The position numbers and the translations under genes were made by a program. The notes beneath the pieces were generated by a model. That model ran no database searches and had not been told where the DNA came from. It worked only from the letters and a program-made list of their open reading frames with translations. 64,000 nt of DNA from Rubricoccus marinus (GTDB taxonomy: Bacteria > Bacteroidota > Rhodothermia > Rhodothermales > Rubricoccaceae), in the NCBI RefSeq assembly GCF_002257665.1, contig NZ_MQWB01000001.1, forward strand, positions 3,421,119-3,485,118, written 5' to 3'. Of this stretch, positions 42,507-52,722 are shown piece by piece (position 1 is the stretch's first letter; every line of letters starts with the position of its first letter).

Positions 42507-43604
42507 ATGCGCGTCGGCATTCTCACTGGCGGGGGCGACTGCCCCGGCCTCAACGCGGTGATCCGCGCCGTTACCAAGTCCCTGATCCACCGCTGCGGCG
42601 CCGAGGTCGTCGGCTTTGTGGACGGCTTCGAAGGGCTGATCCGCAACGACACGCGGCCTCTGGCGTGGCGCGATGCCAGCGGCCTGCTCACACTCGGCGG
42701 CACGGTCCTCGGCACGAGCAACAAGGCCAACCCCTTCCAATACTGGCGCGAGGACGGCGCCGACGTCAGCGACCGCGCGGCTTCGGTCTACCACGAGCAC
42801 GGCCTGGACGCGCTCGTCGTCATCGGCGGCGACGGCACGATGTCCATCGCGCACCGGATGCAGCAAAAAGGGCTCAACCTCGTCGGCGTGCCCAAAACCA
42901 TCGACAACGACCTGATGGGGACCGACCGGACGTTCGGCTTCGACACGGCCTCGATGATCGCGGCCGAAGCGATGGACCGGCTCCACACGACCGCCGCGAG
43001 CCACCACCGCGTGATGATCTGCGAGACGATGGGCCGCTACGCGGGCTGGATCGCGCTCTACGCCGGCGTGGCCTCTGGCGCCGACGTGATCCTGCTCCCG
43101 GAGTTTCCGTACGAGTTGGAAGAGGTGATCCGCATCTGCCAGGCGCGCGAGCGCGGCGGCCAGCGCTTCACCATCATCGCCATCGCCGAGGGCGCGCACC
43201 CCGAGGGCGGCGTGCAGAGCGTGGCCAAAACGATCCCCGGATCGCCCGACCCCGTCCGGCTTGGCGGCGCCTGCCAGGTGCTCGGCGCCGGCCTAGAGGC
43301 GCAGATCGAGAGCGAGGTGCGGACCACGATCCTCGGCCACGTCCAGCGTGGGGGCTCTCCCACCCCGTTCGACCGCGTGCTCTCCACGCGCTTCGGGACC
43401 TACGCCGCCGAGCTCGTCGCCGACGGGGCTTCTGGCGTGATGGTGGCCCGCCGCGACGGCCGCATGACGGCCGTCCCCTTTGCCGAGGTCGCGGACAAGA
43501 CCAAGCTCGTCGGGGCCGACGATCCGCTCGTGCGCGCCGCGCTCGACGTGGGCACGTCCTTCGGGACCGCTTCGCTCACGCCAGACCTCTCGCGCATGGC
43601 GTAG
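42507..43604 (+). CDS. pfkA: ATP-dependent 6-phosphofructokinase, group III (mixed-substrate clade)
   Basis: Glycolytic enzyme making fructose-1,6-bisphosphate. The 365-residue protein begins VGILTGGGDCPGLNAVIRAV. The GGDGT (107-111) box has Gly where pyrophosphate enzymes carry Asp, indicating ATP as donor. PKTIDND (129-135) has Lys as in group III phosphofructokinases (most ATP-PFKs have Gly there). RYAGWIALYAG, LGHVQRGGSPTPFDR and other active-site blocks are present. Start ATG at 42507 immediately begins the first strand. The gene is flanked by iterated pairs at about 42446 and 43620. Confidence 0.94.
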   Translation: MRVGILTGGGDCPGLNAVIRAVTKSLIHRCGAEVVGFVDGFEGLIRNDTRPLAWRDASGLLTLGGTVLGTSNKANPFQYWREDGADVSDRAASVYHEHGLDALVVIGGDGTMSIAHRMQQKGLNLVGVPKTIDNDLMGTDRTFGFDTASMIAAEAMDRLHTTAASHHRVMICETMGRYAGWIALYAGVASGADVILLPEFPYELEEVIRICQARERGGQRFTIIAIAEGAHPEGGVQSVAKTIPGSPDPVRLGGACQVLGAGLEAQIESEVRTTILGHVQRGGSPTPFDRVLSTRFGTYAAELVADGASGVMVARRDGRMTAVPFAEVADKTKLVGADDPLVRAALDVGTSFGTASLTPDLSRMA

Positions 43605-43766
43605 CGCCAGACCGGTTCTCGCCAGAGGCCTCTGGCGTGGCGCCCCGCCCGCCTTTGGCCTCTCGCGCCGTCTGCTTTCCGTGCCGCGCTCGCCAGAAGC
43701 CGCGCGGATTGGGGAATCGGAACACCCCTTGACCCGTTTGGACTCTCCCGCCCCGCTGCCCACCCC

Positions 43767-44630
43767 GTGATCCGCTCGCTTGCCCTCGCCCTCCTCCTCG
43801 TCGCCTCTGGCGCTGCGGCGCAGACGTACGATCAAGACGTGCTCGGGGCCCTGCTGGACCGTCCGGGCTGGGTGCCGGAAGCACCCATTCCGTACGCCGT
43901 CTACCGCGTGCAGCACGAGAGCGGTAACTCCATCCGCGCGCGCCACGAGCTCTACCACGTCGTCGGCGAGGGCGACGTGGAGCGCGGGCGCCAGAGGCTC
44001 GCCATCGCGCAGCTTTTCGGCTACCCGCCCGCCGGCGAGCTCCGCCTCGGCGACGAGCTGGTCCTCCCCGCCCGGCCGCGCGACTTCGACCTCGGCGCGC
44101 TCGCCTTCGCGCCCTACCCGCCGATCTGGACCGGCGCCTCTGGCGTCGAGAAGGTCGTGCTCGTGGACAAAACGTCGCAGACGTGGGCGGCCTACGCCAG
44201 CGGCCACCTCGTCCGGTGGGGACCCGCGAGCACGGGCGCGGCGCGGACGCCGACGCCTACGGGCCGCTTCACGATGAACTGGCGCGAGATGGAGCGCGAG
44301 AGCACCGAGGCGCCGCCCGGCGAGACGTGGCTCATGCGCTACGTCATGAACATCCACGCGCGCCGCGGCATCCACCTCCACCAGTATGACGTGGTGCCGA
44401 GCGGCCCACCCGAGGGCCACGGCTGCGTCCGCATGGTGGAAGCCGACGCGCGCTGGCTCTGGGACTGGTCCGACGCCGCCGCCCGCTCCCGCGCGGGCAC
44501 GACGGTGATCGTGCAAGGAAGCGAGCCCGCCGGCACGCCGCTGCGCTTTGTGGACGGCCCCGACGGCCCACGCCGCGCCCTCGTCGCGCTCCCCGCCGAT
44601 CCGATGCGCGTGCCGCGCGGCGACCGCTAG
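43767..44630 (+). CDS. L,D-transpeptidase (YkuD) with exported signal
   Basis: A 287-residue exported protein: MIRSLALALLLVASGAAAQ is a signal peptide, then a LysM-like module (YHVVGEGDVERGRQRLAIAQLFG...LRLGDELVLPA) and a YkuD catalytic domain from about residue 125 (EKVVLVDKTSQTWAAY, then TPTGRFTMNW). The catalytic Cys220 is in EGHGCVRM. Such enzymes make 3-3 peptidoglycan cross-links or anchor lipoproteins to the wall. Start is GTG at 43767. It stands alone between pfkA and the META-domain lipoprotein. Confidence 0.9.
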   Translation: MIRSLALALLLVASGAAAQTYDQDVLGALLDRPGWVPEAPIPYAVYRVQHESGNSIRARHELYHVVGEGDVERGRQRLAIAQLFGYPPAGELRLGDELVLPARPRDFDLGALAFAPYPPIWTGASGVEKVVLVDKTSQTWAAYASGHLVRWGPASTGAARTPTPTGRFTMNWREMERESTEAPPGETWLMRYVMNIHARRGIHLHQYDVVPSGPPEGHGCVRMVEADARWLWDWSDAAARSRAGTTVIVQGSEPAGTPLRFVDGPDGPRRALVALPADPMRVPRGDR

Positions 44631-44642
44631 CGGAGGCGCCGC

Positions 44643-44660
44643 GCCTCTGGCGCCAGAGGC
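44643..44660. repeat. Perfect palindrome GCCTCTGGCGCCAGAGGC
   Basis: Full copy of the iterated palindrome 12 bases after the stop codon of the L,D-transpeptidase gene. Confidence 0.92.
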
Positions 44661-44750
44661 CATTGCGCCCGTTTCGGCGGCTCTTCGCTGGCTCCGCATG
44701 ATGAAACGGGCGGGTCCCCCGTTCGCGTGGTCTCATCTGCCTGCCTCTCT

Positions 44751-46184
44751 ATGTCTCCCGCCAAACCCTTCGCGCTCCTCGCGGCGCTTGTTCTCACCGC
44801 CTGCAGCGCCCCGATGCCCAGCCAGCCGCTCGGCCCGCCCTTCGACGGCTCCACGTGGTCCCTCGTCCGCTTCCCCGACGGAACGGCGCCCGTTGGGGAG
44901 AGCGCGCCGAGCGTGCGCTTCACCGCCTCTGGCGACATCAACGGGACCACCGGGTGCAACGGCTACTTCGGCACGTACTCGCGCGAGGGCACCGCGCTCG
45001 CCGTCTCACCGCTGGGCTCCACCAAGCGCGCGTGCGCACCACCCCTCATGGACCAGGAGAGCCGGTTTATGGACGCCCTGCCACGCGCCGACCGGTGGAC
45101 TCTTCAGGACGGCCGCCTGACGCTCACGACCGCCTCTGGCGAGACGCTCGAGTTCCGCAACGCGGCCTCGGTCGAGTCCGCTGGGGAGCGCGTCACGCTG
45201 ACTGGAGAGGTCACCTACCGGCCGCGCATCGCCCTCCCGCGCGACGCCGTGGTCACGGTCCGCCTGGACGACGTGAGCCTGGCCGACGCGCCCGCCAAGA
45301 CCCTCGCGACCCACACCATCCGCCCCGGCGGACGGCAGGTGCCCATCTCGTTCGCGCTCACCTACGACCCCGGCGTGCTGGACGCGCGGCACACCTACGC
45401 CGTGCGCGCCGACATTCGCGACGCGGCCGGCGCCCTGCTCTGGACCACCGACACCACGATTCCTGTTATCACGCGCGGCGCGCCCACCGACGGCGTCGAG
45501 ATCGTGCTCGTGCAGGCCTCTGGCGCCAGCGGCCAAGTCCAGATGGGAGGCGACGTGGAAGGCACCGCGTGGCGGCTCCTGCGCATCCACACGCCCGACG
45601 GCGGGAGCGTGTCGCCAGAGGCCGGCAAGGCGTACACGCTGCAGTTCGGTGCCGATGGCCGGTTCAGCGGCCGCGCGGACTGCAACAGCTACGGCGGCGG
45701 CTACACCGCCGAGGCCTCTGGCGCGCTTGCGCTACGCCAGGGCGCGACAACGCTCGCGGCGTGCCTTCCGCCGTCGTCGGCGGACCTCTTCCTCGGCACG
45801 CTGATGGACGCGGCGACGTACCGCGCGACGTCGGAGGACCTCTGGATCTCAGCCGGCGACGGCCGCGCGCTCGCCTTCGAGCCCGCCAACGTCCGCTCGG
45901 ACCTCGGCACGATGGCTCCGCAGCAGACCGGGAGTACCACGGTTTACGCCTGCGAAGGCGCCTCTGGCGAGACGTTCAGCATCACCACGCGGACTGGCCC
46001 GGGCGAGCTCGCCGTGTGGCTCCCCGAGCGGTTCGGCTCGCGCTACCTCGTACTGGGCCAGGCCCGCGCCGCCAGCGGCGCGAAGTACGAGGGCGACGGC
46101 GTGGTCGTCTGGACGAAAGGCACCACTGAGGCGCTTGTCGAGGTCGACGGCGAGACGTTCACGGGCTGTGCCGCTACCGGGTAA
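44751..46184 (+). CDS. Lipoprotein with META, YbaY-like, META and MliC lysozyme-inhibitor domains
   Basis: A 477-residue exported lipoprotein (MSPAKPFALLAALVLTAC). Domain one is META/HslJ-like (residues about 25-140; WSLVRFPDGTAPVGES and GTTGCNGYFGTYSREG). Domain two is YbaY-like (about 145-265; TGEVTYRPRIALPRDAVVTVRLDDVSLAD). Domain three is a second META (about 270-385; ADCNSYGGGYTAEASG). The last ~80 residues match MliC/PliC (VYACEGASGETFSI, then ASGAKYEGDGVVVWTKG and GETFTGC), periplasmic inhibitors of C-type lysozyme. The combination of all four in one chain is uncommon. The start at 44751 begins the signal. Confidence 0.83.
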   Translation: MSPAKPFALLAALVLTACSAPMPSQPLGPPFDGSTWSLVRFPDGTAPVGESAPSVRFTASGDINGTTGCNGYFGTYSREGTALAVSPLGSTKRACAPPLMDQESRFMDALPRADRWTLQDGRLTLTTASGETLEFRNAASVESAGERVTLTGEVTYRPRIALPRDAVVTVRLDDVSLADAPAKTLATHTIRPGGRQVPISFALTYDPGVLDARHTYAVRADIRDAAGALLWTTDTTIPVITRGAPTDGVEIVLVQASGASGQVQMGGDVEGTAWRLLRIHTPDGGSVSPEAGKAYTLQFGADGRFSGRADCNSYGGGYTAEASGALALRQGATTLAACLPPSSADLFLGTLMDAATYRATSEDLWISAGDGRALAFEPANVRSDLGTMAPQQTGSTTVYACEGASGETFSITTRTGPGELAVWLPERFGSRYLVLGQARAASGAKYEGDGVVVWTKGTTEALVEVDGETFTGCAATG

Positions 46185-46277
46185 ACGGGGGACGGGAAGA
46201 TTGCAGGTGGCCGGGCCTCTGGCGCGTTGGTGCAGTGCGTAGTGCGTAAGGGGCGCGCGGATGCAGCATCCCAGCTC

Positions 46278-46295
46278 GCCTCTGGCGCCAGAGGC
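46278..46295. repeat. Perfect palindrome GCCTCTGGCGCCAGAGGC
   Basis: Full iterated palindrome in the 220-base space between the convergent META-domain gene and the YeiH gene. That space holds at least two other motif copies and no gene. Confidence 0.9.
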
Positions 46296-46404
46296 GCGTG
46301 GAGAGCGGCTTTGCTCGATGTCCCTCAACCACGCCCGACCCGGTCCGGCGCCAGAAGCCCGCCTGGCTTCCCTTACGCCCTTCGCAGTACGCAGTACGAG
46401 CCCC

Positions 46405-47412
46405 TCAAGTCCACGCCAGGATCGCCGCGAGCGACGCACCCGCCACGGCCAGCCACAAGAGCACGCCTTGCACCAGCGGCCGCACGCCGACCGCCCGAAG
46501 CGTCGCCCGGCTGAGCCCCGCGCCGATCAGGAACAGCGTGAGCACGAGCCCCTGGCGCGCGACCGCCACGATCACGGCGTACGCCGGCGCGCCCGCCGGA
46601 AACAGCGCGACAACGCTAGAGGCCAGCGCGAACAGCGCGATAAACCACGGCACGCTCACCGTCGCGCCCCCCGAGCCCGCGCCCCGCCTCTGGCGCAGCC
46701 ACGCCGCGCCGGTCGCCAGAGGCACAATCCAGAGCGCGCGCGTGAGCTTGAGGACGGTCGCCTCGGCCAGCGCCTCGGCGCCGTAGGACGACGCCGCGCC
46801 GACGACCGAGGACGTGTCGTGGATGGCGATGGCGGCCCACAGCGCGAACTGGTGCTGGCTCAGCTCCAGCGCGTGCCCGATGGCCGGAAAGAGGTACAGC
46901 GCCACGCCGTTGAGCACGAAAACGGTCGCCAACGCCACGCCCATCGCCTCGGCGCGCGCGCCGATCGCAGGCCCCAGCGCCGCGATCGCGCTGCCGCCGC
47001 AGATCGCCGTGCCGCCCGAGATCAACGTGCCCGTCTCGCGGTCCACGCCGAGCAGGCGCGCGAGGAGCAGCCCGAGCCCCAATGCGAACGCGATGCCCGC
47101 CGCCGTCACGAGCACGCCCGCTCGCCCCACGTCCAGAACCGCGCCCAACGACATGCCGAACCCCAGCCCGACCACGCACGCCTTGAGCAACCACTTGGAC
47201 ACCTTCGCGCCTCTGGCGGGGAACGGCGAGCCCAGCGTGAGCCCCAGCACGGCGCCCGCTCCCAGCGCGAGAGCGGGCGAGACGCCCGGAATCAGCGCCC
47301 CGGCGGCCAGCGCGAAAAACAGCGCTCGGTGCCACACCGGCGGCACGCCAGAGGCCTCTGGCGCGATAGCAGGCGGGCGCGGCGCGGCGGCGCCAGAGGC
47401 AGGGGTAGACAC
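46405..47412 (-). CDS. YeiH/UPF0324-family putative sulfate exporter
   Basis: A 335-residue protein with about ten membrane helices. FGMSLGAVLDVGRAGVLVTA and GTLISGGTAICGGSAIAALGPAIGARAEAMG are the conserved YeiH core. The family is annotated as putative sulfate exporter, with the substrate not settled. GTG at 47410-47412 is used as start; the first ~25 residues (MSTPASGAAAPRPPAIAPEASG) are disordered and encoded by iterated-motif DNA. Divergent from the TPR-AAA ATPase gene. Confidence 0.88.
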   Translation of the reverse strand: MSTPASGAAAPRPPAIAPEASGVPPVWHRALFFALAAGALIPGVSPALALGAGAVLGLTLGSPFPARGAKVSKWLLKACVVGLGFGMSLGAVLDVGRAGVLVTAAGIAFALGLGLLLARLLGVDRETGTLISGGTAICGGSAIAALGPAIGARAEAMGVALATVFVLNGVALYLFPAIGHALELSQHQFALWAAIAIHDTSSVVGAASSYGAEALAEATVLKLTRALWIVPLATGAAWLRQRRGAGSGGATVSVPWFIALFALASSVVALFPAGAPAYAVIVAVARQGLVLTLFLIGAGLSRATLRAVGVRPLVQGVLLWLAVAGASLAAILAWT

Positions 47413-47456
47413 GGCCGAAACCTACCGACGTGAACCGCCTGCCCCACCGGTTGCCC

Positions 47457-47480
47457 GTAGGGGCGTATCGCATACGCCCT
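47457..47480. repeat. Second repeat family, core GGGCGTAT-CGC-ATACGCCC
   Basis: A GTAGGGGC end and a palindromic core with 8-base arms in the divergent space between the YeiH and AAA genes. The constant end with a different core matches the elements at 1129, 48985 and 58937. Confidence 0.65.
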
Positions 47481-47554
47481 TGCCTGAGTGCGGCCGCATC
47501 AAACCCGCGCGCCGGTCTCGAATCCCGCGCCGCTCCCGGACGTAGTCTCCGCCT

Positions 47555-48916
47555 ATGCCTGACCCCTTCGATGGGCTCCGCGACGCCCTCCGCGTCTCGC
47601 CCGACAACGTCCCGCTCCGCGCCCACCTCGCCGCCGAACTTCTCCGCGCGCGGCGCGCGCCAGAGGCCGAGGCCGAGTACCGCCGCGCCCTCGCGCTGTC
47701 TCCGCGCGACGCGTCGCTCCAGCTCGGCCTTTCCGAGGCGTTTCTCGCCCAGGGCAAGACCGGCGAGGCCGTCGTTGCGCTCGAATCCCTCGCCGCGCAG
47801 CCAGGGCGACCCGCGCGCGCGCTCCTCGTCTGGGCCAAGGCCCTCCACGCTGAGGGCGAAGACGCCGAGGCCGCCCGCCGCTACCGCGCCGCCGTCAGCG
47901 AGGACCCTGACCTCGCCGACGACGCCTTCGCCGATCGCCTCGGCTTCCAATCTCAGGCCTCTGGCGACGATGAGGACGACGACGGGCCCGCGTTCATCAT
48001 GGGCGGCCGCATGCGCGGCACCACGCACGACCCCGACGAGCCTCTGGCGCCTGAGCCCGAGCACTCGGACGTGACGTTCGAGGACGTGGGCGGCATGGAG
48101 AACCTCAAAGAGGAGATCCGGCTCAAGCTCATCTACCCGATGCAGCAGCCGGACCTCTACCGCGCCTACGGTAAAAAGCCCGGCGGCGGGCTCCTCCTCT
48201 ACGGACCGCCCGGCTGCGGTAAAACGCACCTCGCACGCGCGACGGCGGGCGAGGTAGACGCCGCGTTCCTCTCCATCGGCCTGCACGACGTGCTGGACAT
48301 GTGGATCGGGCAGAGCGAGAAGAGGCTGCACGGCATCTTTGAGGTGGCGCGAGACCAGCAGCCGTGCGTGCTCTTTTTCGACGAGGTGGATGCGCTGGGG
48401 GCCAGCCGGTCCGACCTCCGCCAGAGCGGCGGCCGCCACGTCGTCAACCAGTTCCTCGCTGAGTTGGACGGCGTCGGCACGGACAACGAGGGCGTGCTCG
48501 TCCTCGCGGCCACGAACGCGCCGTGGCATCTGGACCCCGCCTTCCGACGCCCCGGCCGCTTTGACCGGATCGTGTTCGTGCCCCCACCCGACCGAGAGGG
48601 CCGCGCCGAGATCCTCGGCCTCCTCACCCGCGAAATCCCCCAGCGCGACCTCGACCTCAGCGCCGTCGCCAAAAAGACCGCCGAGTTCTCCGGCGCCGAC
48701 CTCCAGGCCGTTGTCGACACCGCCGTCGAGGCCAAGCTGCACAGCGCGCTCCGCACGGGCACGCCCGAGCCTCTGACGACAAAGGACCTCCTCACCGCCG
48801 CCAAAACGCGCCAGCCTTCCACGACCGACTGGTTCGCGACCGCTCGCAACCACGCGCTCTACGCCAACGAAAGCGGGCTGTACGACGACGTGCTCGCCTA
48901 CCTCAAGCGCCGCTGA
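47555..48916 (+). CDS. AAA+ ATPase with N-terminal TPR repeats
   Basis: A 453-residue cytoplasmic protein. Residues about 1-120 contain three TPR-like helix pairs (LRAHLAAELLRARRAPEAEAEYRRALALSP and the two following). After an acidic linker (GDDEDDDG), a single AAA domain starts at FEDVGGMENLKEEIRLKLIYPMQ, close to the Cdc48/FtsH type. Walker A is GPPGCGKTH (217-225), Walker B CVLFFDEVDA (271-280), and sensor-1 Asn (LAATNAPWHLDPAFRRPGRFDR) carries the arginine finger. The likely role is an unfoldase or remodelling engine; the partner is not evident. Confidence 0.88.
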   Translation: MPDPFDGLRDALRVSPDNVPLRAHLAAELLRARRAPEAEAEYRRALALSPRDASLQLGLSEAFLAQGKTGEAVVALESLAAQPGRPARALLVWAKALHAEGEDAEAARRYRAAVSEDPDLADDAFADRLGFQSQASGDDEDDDGPAFIMGGRMRGTTHDPDEPLAPEPEHSDVTFEDVGGMENLKEEIRLKLIYPMQQPDLYRAYGKKPGGGLLLYGPPGCGKTHLARATAGEVDAAFLSIGLHDVLDMWIGQSEKRLHGIFEVARDQQPCVLFFDEVDALGASRSDLRQSGGRHVVNQFLAELDGVGTDNEGVLVLAATNAPWHLDPAFRRPGRFDRIVFVPPPDREGRAEILGLLTREIPQRDLDLSAVAKKTAEFSGADLQAVVDTAVEAKLHSALRTGTPEPLTTKDLLTAAKTRQPSTTDWFATARNHALYANESGLYDDVLAYLKRR

Positions 48917-48934
48917 GCCTCTGGCGCCAGAGGC
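48917..48934. repeat. Perfect palindrome GCCTCTGGCGCCAGAGGC directly after a stop codon
   Basis: Begins at the first base after the TGA of the AAA gene. Together with a second copy at 49059-49076 it brackets the larger inverted repeat at 48985-49045. Confidence 0.93.
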
Positions 48935-48984
48935 CGCCGGGGCGCCTCCGTTTCCCTCCCGACCCGCACCCGCGATCCGCACCC

Positions 48985-49045
48985 GTAGGGGCGAGGCTCG
49001 CCCGACTCAAGTCCGAATCCAGGGCGAGGCAAGCCTTGCCCCTAC
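48985..49045. repeat. Second repeat family, full intergenic copy with GTAGGGGC and GCCCCTAC ends
   Basis: The left arm GTAGGGGCGAGGCTCGCCC and right arm GGGCGAGGCAAGCCTTGCCC (followed by CTAC) are separated by 18 bases. Same arrangement as the element within murD. It sits between the AAA gene and a convergent glycosyltransferase gene. Confidence 0.85.
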
Positions 49046-49058
49046 ACGGATTCGATGG

Positions 49059-49076
49059 GCCTCTGGCGCCAGAGGC
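49059..49076. repeat. Perfect palindrome GCCTCTGGCGCCAGAGGC
   Basis: Full iterated palindrome, six bases before the reverse-strand stop codon of the family 2 glycosyltransferase gene. Confidence 0.92.
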
Positions 49077-49081
49077 CGCCG

Positions 49082-49795
49082 CTACCTCCCCACCGCCAGC
49101 GTGCCCACGGTCCAGAGGATCTTCGCGCCCGCGCGGACGCTCCCCGAGACCGTCCCGCTGATCGTGCTCACGCCCGCCTGCCTCTGGCGGTAGGCGACGG
49201 GCACTTCGGCGCAGCGTAGCCCCTCGCGCGAGGCCTTGGCCTGCATCTCGACCGTCCAGCCCCAGGTCTCATCGCGCATGTTCAGCGCCCGCAGCGTGTC
49301 CCAACGGATAGCGCGAAAGGGGCCGAGATCGGTCCACCGCGCGCCCCAGCGCGCCCGCAAGAGGCCGCTGGCGAGTTGGTTGCCCCAGCGCTGCACTGGC
49401 GTCAGCGCGCCGGGCTCCACGCGGCCCTCGCGCTCACCCAGCGCGCGGCTGCCCACGACGAGGTCGGCCGTGCGGAGCGCCGCTAGAAGCGCGGGCAGAT
49501 CGTCCAGGTCGTCGCTGCCGTCGGCATCGGCGAACACGACGGCCTCTGGCGGATCGTGCGCGAGCACCTCTAGGCCGGCCAGGCACGCGCGGCCGTAGCC
49601 GCGCCGCGGCTCCACGATCACCTCGGCCCCCGCCTCTCGCGCCGCCTCTGGCGAACCGTCCGTGGAGCCACCGTCCACCACAATCACGCGCCCCACGCCT
49701 CGCGCCCGCAGTCCGCGCACGACGCCGCCCACGGTCGTCACTTCGCCGAGTGTGGGCACGATCGCAGCCAGAGGCGCAGGGTGGAGAGGGGTCAT
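49082..49795 (-). CDS. Family 2 glycosyltransferase (dolichyl-phosphate-mannose-synthase-like)
   Basis: A 237-residue GT-A fold enzyme without a membrane anchor. LAAIVPTLGEVTTVGGVVRGL opens the nucleotide-binding half, VDGGSTDGSPEAAREAGAEV follows, and FADADGSDDLDDLPALL carries the D-x-D metal site. RWGNQLASGLLRARWGARWTDLGPFRAIR and WGWTVEMQAKASREGLRCAEVPV are typical of DPM1-like enzymes that act on polyprenyl phosphates or lipid acceptors. The start is the ATG at 49793-49795. Confidence 0.87.
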   Translation of the reverse strand: MTPLHPAPLAAIVPTLGEVTTVGGVVRGLRARGVGRVIVVDGGSTDGSPEAAREAGAEVIVEPRRGYGRACLAGLEVLAHDPPEAVVFADADGSDDLDDLPALLAALRTADLVVGSRALGEREGRVEPGALTPVQRWGNQLASGLLRARWGARWTDLGPFRAIRWDTLRALNMRDETWGWTVEMQAKASREGLRCAEVPVAYRQRQAGVSTISGTVSGSVRAGAKILWTVGTLAVGR

Positions 49796-49876
49796 GTCAC
49801 GCAGACGCGCGAGGCCGCGAACCGACTCGCCAGAGACCTGATCTACCGCGCGTTTCCACGATCAGGCCTCTGGCGC

Positions 49877-50257
49877 TCACGCGCGCGGGCGCATCCGCCG
49901 CTGCCTCTTGCGGAACCCATCGGCCGACCACTCCACGAGGCCGCGCGAGACGAGAAGGTCCATGATCTCGGCCGGGTTGCACGGCGGATCCCCGCCGACC
50001 GCCGCTTCCGCCTCCTGGCAGGCCACGGCCACATCGACCGCCGAAAACGACGCGGGGTGGTCCGGCAGCGCGGCAAGGATGAGCTTGGTAAACGGCGCGA
50101 GAAAGCGCCCGCGCAGCGGCACCAGCCGCCACGCCAGCCCACCGCCGGCCCCGGACCGAACGACCGCTTCGTCCGACGCGCGGCTTTCCAGCGCCTTCCG
50201 CCGCGCCCTCCGCGCCTGCTGCTGGAGAAGGCGGCGGCTGAAACGAGGCGAAGACAT
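49877..50257 (-). CDS. Small basic protein of unknown function, possible winged helix
   Basis: A 126-residue protein. The N-terminal part is very basic (RFSRRLLQQQARRARRKALE). The C-terminal part (SFSAVDVAVACQEAEAAVGG, then PAEIMDLLVSRGLVEWSADGFRKRQRRMR) has the helix-helix-hairpin arrangement of a winged-helix domain. No family is recognised. Start ATG at 50255-50257. Confidence 0.58.
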   Translation of the reverse strand: MSSPRFSRRLLQQQARRARRKALESRASDEAVVRSGAGGGLAWRLVPLRGRFLAPFTKLILAALPDHPASFSAVDVAVACQEAEAAVGGDPPCNPAEIMDLLVSRGLVEWSADGFRKRQRRMRPRA

Positions 50258-50464
50258 AGCGGGTCAGGAGGCGTCGGCGCGGTGGGACGCGCCACCGCGC
50301 GCGCCGTTCAGCCGCCCCTCGCCAGAGGCCTGCGGAGACCCCGCGAAGCATGCCCAGAAGCCAACAAAACGGGGCCTCTGGCGTTGATTCCGGGTCTGAC
50401 ATCCACTCGTCGCGGTCGTAGATTTAGGCCGACGAAAACAGCGATTCCTGCGCCAAAGGCGTGA

Positions 50465-52540
<2,076 letters not shown>

Positions 52541-52722
52541 GGGACGGGGCCAGTGGCCGGTGGCCAGTGGTCTGCTCCCGCCTCTGGCGATGCCTGTTAC
52601 GCCCTTCAGCTCCGCTCCTGCCTCTGGCGCCGCCACGTCGCGCCAGAGGCCAAGCGGTGCGCGAGAGGCCGGGTCGCCCGACGTGATGCCGCCATGCGCC
52701 TCCACCCCGGTCCCGCTCTAGC

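Noticed and set aside
46185-46404. Additional small gene between the META lipoprotein and the YeiH gene
   Set aside because: Open frames there consist of iterated-motif sequence and shadow readings with no start signal or conserved pattern.
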